From: Harmothoe impar
Lineage: Eukaryota; Annelida; Polychaeta; Phyllodocida; Polynoidae
NCBI GenBank assembly: GCA_947462335.1
Contig: OX381710.1
Span: 66,335,303 to 66,399,302 of the forward strand
Reading direction: 5' to 3'
DNA length: 64,000 bases
Within the stretch, counting starts at the first letter, position 1; every line of letters starts with the position of its first letter. Both the position numbers and the translations under genes were made by a program. Below the pieces are notes generated by a model, which worked only from the letters and a program-made list of their open reading frames with translations, was not told where the DNA came from and made no database searches. This document shows, in pieces, positions 39,277 through 50,500 of the stretch.

Positions 39277-42200
39277 ATGATATATATCAGTCTAACAGAC
39301 ATTGCTGACATCAATATACGTGTTTTTTTCTCACTTTTTGAAATAAATAGTAAATTTATGGGGGAATCATTCTCTGAGACATCAGATGCGACACCGGACT
39401 TGCCCGCGAATTTTGCAAATGCAGACGACGTGAACAAAAAGCAACAAACATCATTTTACAAGGATCTAATGATGGAAAAACACAAACCAAAGTGTCAAAT
39501 ACCTTGGCAAGCGTGTATTTATGATATTAGTGTCGACATTAACCAAGAAAAATCAGAAATCATAGTGTGTGGAGCTCAATTTGAGCTGGCACAGTCACTT
39601 GGTCAGTTCACCCCGACATCTCACCCCAGTCTGAATGGATCTGAAAATGGAGCACAGGGTAGCAGGGTAACACACACATTGGGGTTTCAAGTAAATAATT
39701 GCCGCAGTGTGTTAGTACTGTGCAGCAGAATAGTAGAGAATATAGATCGGGGGTTTTGTCACCCATGCATTCTCATAAAATCAGTTTCAGTTGACAGGAG
39801 AAACAATGAATCCACATCACTCCACCTTGTCCACCTCACAGAGTCTGGTCTACAATTGAAAGGACAGTTTCAAATACAGCAGAGTGTTTTAGAAGGGGAT
39901 GTAGCTCCACAATACGACATTTTAAATGAATCCATAGTATCATGTGTGCTGTGCACCAAAATCCACTTCATTAGATTTAAGGATCCAAGGAAAGCAGCTC
40001 AAATGTGCACATGTAATCTGACGGACATTCTGACACCTGGAAGCAAGAATGTCCCACATAGTAATCTCAAAATACTTGGCTCCATGGCCATCCATATGGA
40101 CCATGACGGAGAAACTGACACATTCTGTGATATGCTATGGCTGCTCACTGTAGAGAGTTCACCATCTACAAGTCAAGACCCACTGAACCCATGGGAACTT
40201 CCAAGTCCCAATAAAACTGTGGCTGTTCTGATAACACTTCTACATGACCACAGCTACAAGACTGATATCCTAGATGGCACCGACTTCCTACCCAACATCT
40301 ATGGCAGCTTGGTTTCTCAGTTACAGATCTTGAGTGTCAATCAACGTCCAAAAATAGCTACTGACCAGCCTGGGAATGGGGCTGGACCTGGGGTTAAAAC
40401 ACAGATGGAAAGCACAGTTTTGGTGTCCACAAGCTCTGGTCAACTCTTGTACTTCCAGAATGGTGATTTGAAGAAATGCATGGCTATTGAATGTTGCGAA
40501 GAGCTGGAGATTGTGGAGTTTGAGAACTGTGTTGGAGCTTCATACTACCTGCTGCAGAGTGGTGGGAACATTGATGTGATTGATGCCCAGTCCTTTGAGG
40601 TGAGACTGAATTTTGGAACTAGATTGTGCATGTAGAAAGATAAGCATGTTACCACATACACTAGTATATATTTATATTGATGAATCAAATTATTATACAT
40701 GTACTTGTATTCTTTGTCTAAATTGAATATCAGATTTTAATAAAGAGAAGGATAAATAATATCCTAGTTGACAGGAGAAACAATGAAACAATCCATCTAC
40801 CAGTAGATCTTATTGTAACTGAGTCTCTGTTAGTATGACTGATTTAGATAAGAAAAGGAAAAAGGGATCATTCAGGACAAAAGGAAGATTATATGCAGCC
40901 AGATCATTTGCCTTCAATGTTAATATAGTATGTCCATTTCCCCCGTCAGGTAACGGAGAGCTTCCCGGGTATGAGCAGCATGCACGTGGGTGACTTTGTG
41001 GGGAGTGGGGGAGACCAGGTCCTCCTGGTGTCGTCACAAGAGGCGCTCACCTCACCACACACATGGGGCAACTTCATTCTCACTGATTTCCATTCCTGCA
41101 ACATTAGATCGTCACGATCTGAAGTAAATATCATATTTAAACATCGTCCCTTTGTAGAGATTAGAAATTGAATGTCTCAGCTCCAACCACAGAATTACAA
41201 CCCTCAGGCTTCTAATTCTATACACCAACTTACATTGTCACTTCATGTTAAACGGTGTACACTTATATGTAGAACTAGAAAATGTTAAAGATAAATAAAT
41301 AGATAGTCGTTTACATGAATGAAAACAAAAAGTTGTGCCTACTAATGTAATACCTAATAATTGTTCCAGTTTGTCTTTCTTCTTATATTTTCTTCTTTAT
41401 GGGTTATTAGGCTAAATCAAATAAAGTTACATCTTCTGACCATTTATTACAGAATACATCAGAGGAGGGAACACCAGACGGCAGCCTCCAAGCAGCAATA
41501 CAGGCATTAGAGGGTAGACTGCAGGTGGGTTTGATATTACCATAAATACATGTAGTCTATTTTCCTTAAAATGTTCTCCCCCCCTTGCATAGTAAATACC
41601 CATAGGCATAGCTCATTTCATATTGAAAGGCACAGGCAAGGGATAGTAGATCTAACGTACAATACTTGAACATTTGAAGGGCATATGAAAAATGGGTATT
41701 ATTAACTTTTATATCATTATGAAAGAAATGGCATGGCATAAAAATAGAAAGGTATTTTTGAAAATAGATATGGATTATGATTGTGTTTTTGCAGGCAAGT
41801 GTGACGTACGCGTCTACCATACTATGTCGTTTTAATAAATAGCTTTAAGAAAATTGAGACAGACTCATTCTTTTATGATATATAAATGAAATGAATTACA
41901 TAATATAAAAACTGAAGTATTATTAAAATATAAATGTGTTTGATATTACCTTTGTTGCAGGCTAGTGTGACGTACGTGTGTGGGGTGGAGCGGGAGCGGC
42001 AGAACAAACTACGGCTGGTGGAGCAAACTGTGACCGCCTTACAACAACTCTCCTTAGGCCGGGACCCTGTCTGTACCTCTCAGGTGAGGCTGGCGTCATT
42101 GCCACTTCAGGTTTACAACTCCCCTTAGGCAGGGACCCCGGGTGTACCTCGCAGGTGAGGCTGGTGTCATTACCACTTCAGGTTTACAACTCTCCTTAGG

Positions 42201-45200
42201 CAGGGACCCTGTTTGTACCTCTCAGGTGAGGCTGGCGTCATTACCACTTCAGGTTTACAACTCTCCTTAGGCAGAGACCCTGTCTGTACCTCTCAGGTGA
42301 GGCTGGCGTCATTACCACTTCAGCCTCAGGTTTACAACTCTCCTTAGGCAGGGACCCTGTCTGTACCTCTCAGGTGAGGCTGGCGTCATTACCACTTCAG
42401 GTTTACGACTCTCCTTAGGCAGGGACCCCGTCTGTACCTCTCAGGTGAGGCTGGCGTCATTACCACTTCAGGTTTACGACTCTCCTTAGGCAGGGACCCC
42501 GTGTGTACCTCTCAGGTGAGGCTGGTGTCATTACCACTTCAGGTTTACAACTCTCCTTAGGCAGGAACTCCGTGTCTACCTCTCAGGTGAGGCTGGCGTC
42601 ATTACCACTTCAGGTTTACAACTCTCCTTAGGCAGGAACTCCGTGTGTACCTCCCAGGTTAGGCTGGCGTCATTACCACTTCAGGTTTACGACTCTCCTT
42701 AGGCAGGAACTCCGTGTGTACCTCCCAGGTTAGGCTGGCGTCATTACCACTTCAGGTTTACAACTCTCCTTAGGCAGGAACTCCGTGTCTACCTCCCAGG
42801 TTAGGCTGGCGTCATTACCACTTCAGGTTTACGACTCTCCTTAGGCAGGGACCCAGGTGAGGCTGGTGTCATTACCACTTCAGGTTTACAACTCTCCTTA
42901 GGCAGGAACTCCGTGTCTACCTCTCAGGTGAGGCTGGCGTCATTACCACTTCAGGTTTACAACTCTCCTTAGGCAGGAACTCCGTGTGTACCTCCCAGGT
43001 TAGGCTGGCGTCATTACCACTTCAGGTTTACGACTCTCCTTAGGCAGGAACTCCGTGTGTACCTCCCAGGTTAGGCTGGCGTCATTACCACTTCAGGTTT
43101 ACGACTCTCCTTAGGCAGGGACCCAGGTGAGGCTGGTGTCATTACCACTTCAGGTTTACAACTCTCCTTAGGCAGGAACTCCGTGTCTACCTCTCAGGTG
43201 AGGCTGGCGTCATTACCACTTCAGGTTTACAACTCTCCTTAGGCAGGAACTCCGTGTGTACCTCCCAGGTTAGGCTGGCGTCATTACCACTTCAGGTTTA
43301 CGACTCTCCTTAGGCAGGGACCCCGTGTGTACCTCTCAGGTGAGGCTGGTGTCATTGCCACTTCAGGTTTACAACTCTCCTTAGGCAGGAACTCCGTGTG
43401 TACCTCTCAGGTGAGGCTGGCGTCATTACCACTTCAGCTTTACAACTCTCCTTAGGCAGGGACCCCGTCTGTACCTCTCCGATGAGGCTGGCGTCATTGC
43501 CACTTCAGGTTTACAACTCTCCTTGAAGGATAATCTTTTGACAATGGGGTGAGAAGGTTTTTAAGCGTCAATATGTGAGCACCCCTTTCACCATCTCTTT
43601 ATATAACTGAATGAAAACAAATGTAATTGTATTCATACTTTTATATTGTTTGAAATTCTAGAATAAAAACCTTACAAATTTGAATTGAATTGAAATTGAG
43701 GGGTCGGAAATCTTTCTCCACCACAACCCCATATGTATATATACAACGACGTGTAGGCTTTTCAGCTCAAGACTGGTGATTTCATGGCATACATCCCTCA
43801 TAATTTCAGCAGAGAACAATCAAAGAAATTCAGTTGGCATGTTTTTCTTTTGTTTGTTGATTCGGGAGATTTAAGAACACCATTGATGTTTCAGCCGGGC
43901 CTCATGCCACTCCTAGGAGAGGAACATCCGAAAACTGCCAGGAGAGTCGACGACAGTCCAGATGGTGCCCAGGATACCATACGTGCTTCAGAAGCCTGCC
44001 ATAACATCTACGGTGACCTCTGGGTCCTAAGCATTGTCCTGCTAAATACGTCCAAACGGTAAGCATAATAATAATCAGATATACAAATATAACCCTCAAG
44101 ACACATGTAGGCATAATATTCATTAGCAGTTTTAAAGAAGACCAGCAGCTCCGCTGCCGGCGATCGAGGCGCGGGAAAATTGGTAGCGTTCGTCTGACCT
44201 AGTACACTGCACTGTGGGAATGCCTTAGCATATTGCAAATTGGGTCGTAGTGCCGTGAAACCTCAATCTCCTAGCAGATGTTAGGTCTGTTGTTTCCTAT
44301 AGTTGAACGTAGAGAGTAGGATGGATAGTGAGCAGACAAAATGCATTCTTGGGTAAGCTCCCGCTTTCCCTGGTGTTGTTTAACAATAGACCAATTGGGG
44401 ATCAGATTTCTCCCCAAGAATTTTATGGAGTACCGTAGTACCGTACCGATGTGGAGAAACGCTAAGGCGCTTAGATTGGGACGCCCGAGTACTCCCAATG
44501 CTTATACGAGAATGGGTCTTATGCCAGGTGTAATGTTTAAACAGATTTTGCAATACCCCTCGCCCACAGTGCCTAACTAGACCGCTGGTTATTCAAACCC
44601 CGCTGCTTAAACGCAGCGGTTAGGTCTATATGTGTTTATCTACTGATCAGTATGTGTCTATGTAACCTTCGGACACAGTCAATTGTGTTTGAAATTATAG
44701 CGTTTTCTGTGAAATGAAATCTCACTAGTTGAATCATCTCATTCCTCTACAGCTGCCTGGAGTCGCTGAAGCTGTCCCTGATCCCTCACCACGCCAACCA
44801 GCCTATGGAGTCTACAACAACCTTCACGGCACCCCACCCGTCACACCACCCCACATCCTCCACCACGGAGGAGCCCGCCGCCAAATACCGCAGACTCCAC
44901 GACCAACAGCAACAACCGCTAGTACCGACCTGGTCTCTGCAGCCTGGGGGCACCGTACAGTGTCTGATAAAGACGCAGGTCCCTAGTTTTACCTCAGGTG
45001 GTGTGAGGAGGGTTACAGTGGGCGCCTCTTGGGTGGAGGGTACCGGAGGGGGTACCGGAGGGGGTACCGGAGGGGGTACCGGAGGGGTGGATACCTCGGG
45101 TGGCAGTGAGGGTGTGTATGGGCGGGGTGGTAGCGTGTGTTGTGGGGCGGTGACGCAGGTCGAGTTGTCAACGCGGGACGTGGTGAGTGGGTCCCTGCAC

Positions 45201-46750
45201 GTACAGCCTGGAGCCAACATGTCACCGGGTAAGTTAGCTCTATAATGGCAGCATAATGCTAAAATGTGCTGCCGTAAATTATCGCACACAAGCCTAACTC
45301 GCGTATAAGTCGCACCCCTAACTTTAAGAAATCATGCTGTATTGCCAATCTGACATGTGTACAAGCTGCTTGGAGTTTAATAATATAATATTTTCAAAGT
45401 TTAGATGAGGATTATACTTAAGTATTGAAGTTACTTTTGTAGAGGACATCACAAATAGAACCCATATTCCTTTTAGCATCATGCCGTTGGTCACCATGAT
45501 GCTAAAAGGAGCCCCAGCGAGTAACTTGTCCATGCTGCAACCCGTATGGTTGTCATGATGCTTGAATGCAACACTGGCGAGTTACTCACCATGGCTGCAT
45601 TCATGCATCATTACAACCAAGGGCATGATGCCGTCCTTACAGGGTTAAAAGGTTAACCTTCCCCTACGCCCTATTCCAGGTGCAGTGCAGGTACTGGAGG
45701 TGTCACAGGTCTGTTACCCGCTCACCCTGAGCTGCTCGTCCCCCGCGGGGTGTGGGGATGTGTCAGGCCGCCTGCAGGGTACCCTGGGGTGGACGTGGGT
45801 CGCGGGGTGCAGCAGCTGGATGTGTCTACACCCAGGGTGTCTGAACCACGTCAGGGTTCAGGTCCTGAACCAGCGTCACATCAACGCACACGTCAGGTAC
45901 ACTCACTTTATGATTCTGTCATTTACACACATTTCCACCTAAGTGCATATCCTTATTTTTTTTGCAGAATTTTAGACTAGACTTTATCCCAAAATATTAC
46001 GTGTACATTTTTGAGGAAAAATTAAATTACAGTTTGAACTTTTTTTATAGTGTTAAATAATGTATTTCATACGGCTGAATTGACCAGTTGAAAAGCCATG
46101 CTCGAATGTTTCTGTGCGATATCGGTAGCTTAAATTCGGACTACGGTAAATACCGACATTCACTTGAAGTATAATCTTGTGTTATGATTTTAAGTGGTCT
46201 GCTTTATCGGTTACACTTGTGGCTTAAATTTTTTTTTAACTCCATAATTTGCGCAATATTTTGATTATTGGTCTTTTAACTTTAAGTGCCTTCCTTGGGC
46301 TAACTAACGTCATATACAAATGTACATTGTGTTATTTCCAGAGAGGAGTCACAACTATTCCTACTGGTTCACACCTTATATAGCGTCCTCCCAGATGACG
46401 TCATTATCCTACCACGTCATACCAGTGACGTCACTACCCTGACGACCACCCTTCTCAGTGACATCACCGCAGAAACAGACTTTATCCGAGACAATTCACA
46501 TGCATTACTTGTTAAGGCCGACAAAGCGTCAGTCCCAGATTCGGGGGATGGCGACTATCGTAAAGACAAACTCTCAGCGATCAGGAAGGACTTTGCGGAA
46601 AAGAAGCAGCGGGTTCTCAGCGCAGGCGATGCCAGGATTGACGACGATAAACTCAAACAGTTTCAGATGAGGTTACACCGCTTGGAGAAAAACACTAATG
46701 ACAATATGGAGGCGTTATACAGGAGACTAGCGGGCAGCAACGTCAGCTGA
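39277..46750 (+). CDS. FANCB: FANCB-like protein (Fanconi anaemia core complex), eight exons
   Basis: Exons: 39277-40599, 40950-41123, 41453-41524, 41961-42083, 43895-44058, 44753-45228, 45680-45896 and 46342-46750. All junctions are GT-AG and all phases agree, giving 985 residues from the ATG at 39277; a second ATG at 39358 would give 958. The resemblance to FANCB rests on remembered landmarks: a GQLLYFQNGDLK segment, GDFVGSGGDQVLL in exon 2, and a C-terminal basic helical segment (YRKDKLSAIRKDFAEKKQRV). In vertebrates FANCB joins FANCL and FAAP100 in the module that ubiquitinates FANCD2-FANCI at stalled forks. Exon 6 encodes a (GTGG)n tract. Exon 4 ends in a minisatellite that repeats its 5' splice site. 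I am fairly sure of the family and have not aligned it. Confidence 0.8.
41770..41825 (+). repeat. Truncated duplicate of the FANCB exon 4 acceptor
   Basis: The sequence 'tgtttttgcaggcaagtgtgacgtacg' repeats the true exon 4 start 'tttgttgcaggctagtgtgacgtacg' at 41950, with the same acceptor. Only about 20 exon bases are copied before similarity stops. It could act as a decoy 3' splice site. Confidence 0.7.
42052..43530 (+). repeat. 71-bp minisatellite carrying the 5' splice site of FANCB exon 4
   Basis: About 21 units start at the last ~32 bases of exon 4 (ccttaggc...cctctcag) and continue with GTGAGG and 30 intron bases. Most units keep CAG|GTGAGG; several have CAG|GTTAGG. Spacing is 71 bp, with 77- and ~58-bp variants and a ~270-bp higher-order period in the right half. 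Each unit also holds 'ctctccttag', which resembles a 3' splice site, so every unit could mimic a mini-exon. Confidence 0.95.
43531..43894 (+). other. FANCB intron 4, right part
   Basis: No gene or repeat is seen. The intron ends with 'ttgatgtttcag' before exon 5. Confidence 0.5.
45272..45325. repeat. Family A fragment in FANCB intron 6
   Basis: The sequence 'gccgtaaattatcgcacacaagcc...gtataagtcgcacc' matches the left end of family A (22559-22784). The right end is missing. Confidence 0.6.
45469..45656. mobile_element. Palindromic TTAA-type repeat copy in FANCB intron 6
   Basis: It contains the hairpin words 'catgatgcttgaatgc' and 'gctgcattcatgcatcat' and ends near 'cagggttaa'. It is a diverged copy of 33665-33909. 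Confidence 0.65.
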
Positions 46751-46859
46751 TGACCATCTATTGCTTGTTATTTATTCGTTATTGTCATGGGGGGGGGGGG
46801 GGGTTGTAAGATATATGAAGAGACATACGGAGAGGCAAACAGTTGTAAGGTTAGTCAAT

Positions 46860-46865
46860 TTTATT
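46860..46865 (-). terminator. Candidate polyadenylation signal of PFAS
   Basis: AATAAA on the minus strand lies about 690 bp downstream of the PFAS stop codon. It lies to the left of the candidate FANCB signal, so the two convergent transcripts may overlap at their 3' ends. Confidence 0.35.
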
Positions 46866-47028
46866 TCCTGGAATACCTAATGACTTTTAAGCACAGACAC
46901 GATGCCCTCGTTGAACAATTCAATGAGTTCAATCATCATTCACCATACATCCATGAACTAAACCACATCTGCTCATACACTAATGAACATCTGCTCATAT
47001 ATACTAATGGAATTGATTCCGTATCAAA

Positions 47029-47034
47029 AATAAA
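47029..47034 (+). terminator. Candidate polyadenylation signal of FANCB
   Basis: AATAAA lies about 280 bp behind the FANCB-like stop codon. It is the first clear plus-strand signal after a poly-G run at 46790-46803. Confidence 0.4.
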
Positions 47035-47550
47035 TCTACTTGAACAAGTGTAGCCATTGAGATTCACAACTACATATAATATCTTGTTTTCCTTCACCAG
47101 TTTATATCTCCTTGGATAACAACTTCATTGTGACATGAGTATTGACATTTGAGATGCCGAGCCTTGAACAATACGAAACCCATTCAATACCGACTTATTA
47201 TACCTCAATATTCTGTTACACAATCATTTGTATATAGCGAAATATGGGTGGAATGGCTGAGCGTAACTCTGGTTGGAAAAAGGTGGATTACTCACAAGTG
47301 TAACTGGTATCCTTCGTATTAAACCAGGTATTAAGCTAGATTTGTGACCCAATATCATACAATTCTACAATTATTATTCCTACAGGGAATATTCTAATAC
47401 TGCATCAGACAAATGTATTTGCCCTATTTGGTATAGCATGTTCTAGAGATAAAAGTGCACATTCATAAATTGCCTAAGATATTATTCAGCAACTACACCA
47501 GTATAAGAGCAGCCAAGGCAGTGTCGGTGGCTGTACTCTCTACACTAACT

Positions 47551-50500
47551 CTACACGGCGTCCTGCGCGTTCTGCAGACACCACTTGTAGGCGTTCTTAA
47601 ACATGCACAACCACGGGGACGTCTTCATGTCGGCCATGTCGGACGGCCTCCACGCCCATTGCCATGGCAACACGCAGCGCTCCGGGTGCGGCATCATGGC
47701 AAGATGGCGGCCGTCGGGGGAGCAGAGTGCGGCCGCCCCGCCCTGAGACCCGTTGGGGTTGAGTGGGTACGTCATGGTAGGCTGACCAGCGTCATCCACG
47801 TACTTCATGGGGACCAGCCCCTGTGACGTCACTTCCTCCTGGATGCTGGTAGTCTTGTACTGCACCCGTCCTGGAGTATAAAACAAAGCTTATGTAAAAA
47901 AAACTTGAAGATATAACATGTCTTATAACTACATTATAGAACACTATGAATGTTCAGACACATATATCTAGTGCTGTGCAGCATCATTTGTCATGTCTAT
48001 ATTCTCCTGGACGTCATCTCCTGCTGAGGAGAAGCATTTGTCATGTCCATGTGGTCATGGACGTTATCTCCTGCTGAGGAGAATGTGAAATCTGTCCATA
48101 CACTCTCCATGCATAGCACCTTAGTTTCAGTGGCTAAGCCTCATGTGAAGAGTGTAAATGCATAGGACTATAGAGGAGAGAGGGGGCTTCAAGCTTTCTC
48201 AAGTTAACTTGAAATTGGCTGAGAAAAACTTGACACTGAGATCAGTGTGGTGTAACCTGTCTGTGTATGTGTAGGACCAATGGGGATGAACCAGTGATGA
48301 TTGTGCTGTCTTATCATAGGATTACACACACAAAATAAGTTTGATTGAGGTTATGTTGAGTAAATAGCAAATATATCCTAAGAGGGCCTACAATTAAATA
48401 TCCTGATTATATTTTTTGTGATTGAAAAAAAAATTGATTTCAGGGAAAAACTTGAAGACTTTCATCCCTGGACTGTTACAAGCATGTCCCCTACTTGTGC
48501 CCATAGTGGTATGCCTTATCAGTGGGTTTAACCTCAACCAGCGACATTTAAAATGGCGGACCTACAGGGTATGCATCTAGATTCCTATTGTGTTATACCC
48601 CATAACTAAGATAACTCTTCATACCTTCTCCGTGCGCGACCCAGATGCCGAGTGTGGACCCCTGCATGCCGTGCAGCATGAGGGCCGGGCTGTCCTCGAT
48701 GGTCACCGTGGTGAAGCGGGACTCAAACCGCTCAGACGTGTTGTGGGTGAACAGCACGCCCTGACCTGTCATAACACATTATAAAGGATTTATTTAATTA
48801 TGTGTATCAAAAACCTGAATCTAAATGCATAAATGTACAGAAGGCAGTGGAGTATGTTGTTGACTAGACTGATACTATTGAAGCAAATTAAATATTTCCA
48901 TGACCATGAACTTCCAATACTTGCATAATGAAACTACGGTGTATACATACATTACCTTGAATAAAATTATTAGATATACCATACCGTCGCGATACAGCAT
49001 TTTTATTTTGGCGGCCCTTTTTACCTCCAGCACTGTTACAAGACATGCGCTCATACATGAACAAACCAGATTAGATCAGATTTGAAGAATTATTTCGAGC
49101 CCCCTGTGGCTAGGTGCTTACATATGCACGCTCATATGATATCCGGTGAGCACTATGTTGGGACTGTACACTAGCTACAGCCGTCTACATGTGGATGTGT
49201 AATATAGAGATGCCACTGCCTTGTCAACAAAAAGATTTTGGTCACTTCTGTAGACAACTTGCTTTAAATTAAATCAATACAGAAATTCCAGCCAAAAGGT
49301 GGAAAGAATACCTGCAAAAGTAGGAAAAGTGGCATCTTTGCTAAAATACATTACCTTTGTCGGGGTAGGGTGCGACCCACCCTAGGAGGGCCATGAGCTG
49401 ACATCCGTTACACACACCCAGACTGAAGGTGTCTGACCGCGCATAGAACCGGGCAAACTCTGCACGCACGGCAGGGTTGTACTTCAGGGTGGCAGCCCAG
49501 CCTGAAACATGAGGCACACAGGGGGGTTAGCATGAGATACAGGGTTTGCACCCACAAAAATTTCATGGCAAAAATCTCCATTTTTCATGAGATTCATAAC
49601 ATTGTTCACGGGGCGGGGGGGGGGGGGGGGGTCAGGAAATTTCTAAATCTAGAAAGCAAATGGTACATTCGAGATTTTGTAGTATTGATTCCATCATTTT
49701 CCCTGACATTCCATGACACTGCCTTTTTTACAAAATTCCATGACATACATTTATGTCAAATATCATTTAGAAAACATCAGCAGAAGAGCTGGTTACCTTT
49801 AGCAGAGCCGCAGACGTCTGCGTAGCTGAAGCCGCCCACAAAGACGACACCACGGAACTGGTCGAGGGTCTGTCTGCCGCTACACAGGTCCTGCATGTTG
49901 ACGTCCCACACCTGGAAACCCACCATGTGGAAGGCCGCAGCCATCTCACGGTCACCGTTACTGCCCTCCTCACGGATAACCGCCACCTGCGGCACTACAA
50001 CAGGGAGAACACACAGTTAATGAAGGTAATTTGAGACAACTGCGCTTCACACTGGAGATTTTCATGACTTTTTCAATATTTAAATTGTTGTATTTGACAG
50101 TTACAAATACTGTATGATTAATCTTGTACTAACAACTACTGTAAAGTCACATGGTGCAGTGACATGAGATGAGCCAGGATTCATCAGTACCATCCCTATA
50201 CTAACCTGTAGTCGGGCTGAGGTCACACTTGATGAGGTCCTCAGGGTTGAAGTTGAGTTTGTAGCTGGGCCCGGTCCTGTCCCGGAGCCCCTCCGCCTCC
50301 TGCCGCACACAGCGGGGGTTGGTCTGCAGCAGTTCTAGCTGCACGCTCGTCCCCTCCCACACGTCACGCAACTCTCCTACCGAGCCACTCAGTACCTCCT
50401 GTCCCGACAGGCTCACCGACACCTGCAATGTGTATCTACATTTTAGCTCTGGTCCCGACAGGCTAACAGACACCTGCAATGTGTATGTACACGTTAGCTC

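Noticed and set aside
40768..40790. 22-bp word shared by FANCB intron 1 and exon 1 (near 39788)
   Set aside because: The match gttgacaggagaaacaatga is curious but too short and isolated to support a duplicated exon.
42052..43530. CRISPR-like array
   Set aside because: Units are directly adjacent without unique spacers and coincide with an exon border in a eukaryotic gene.
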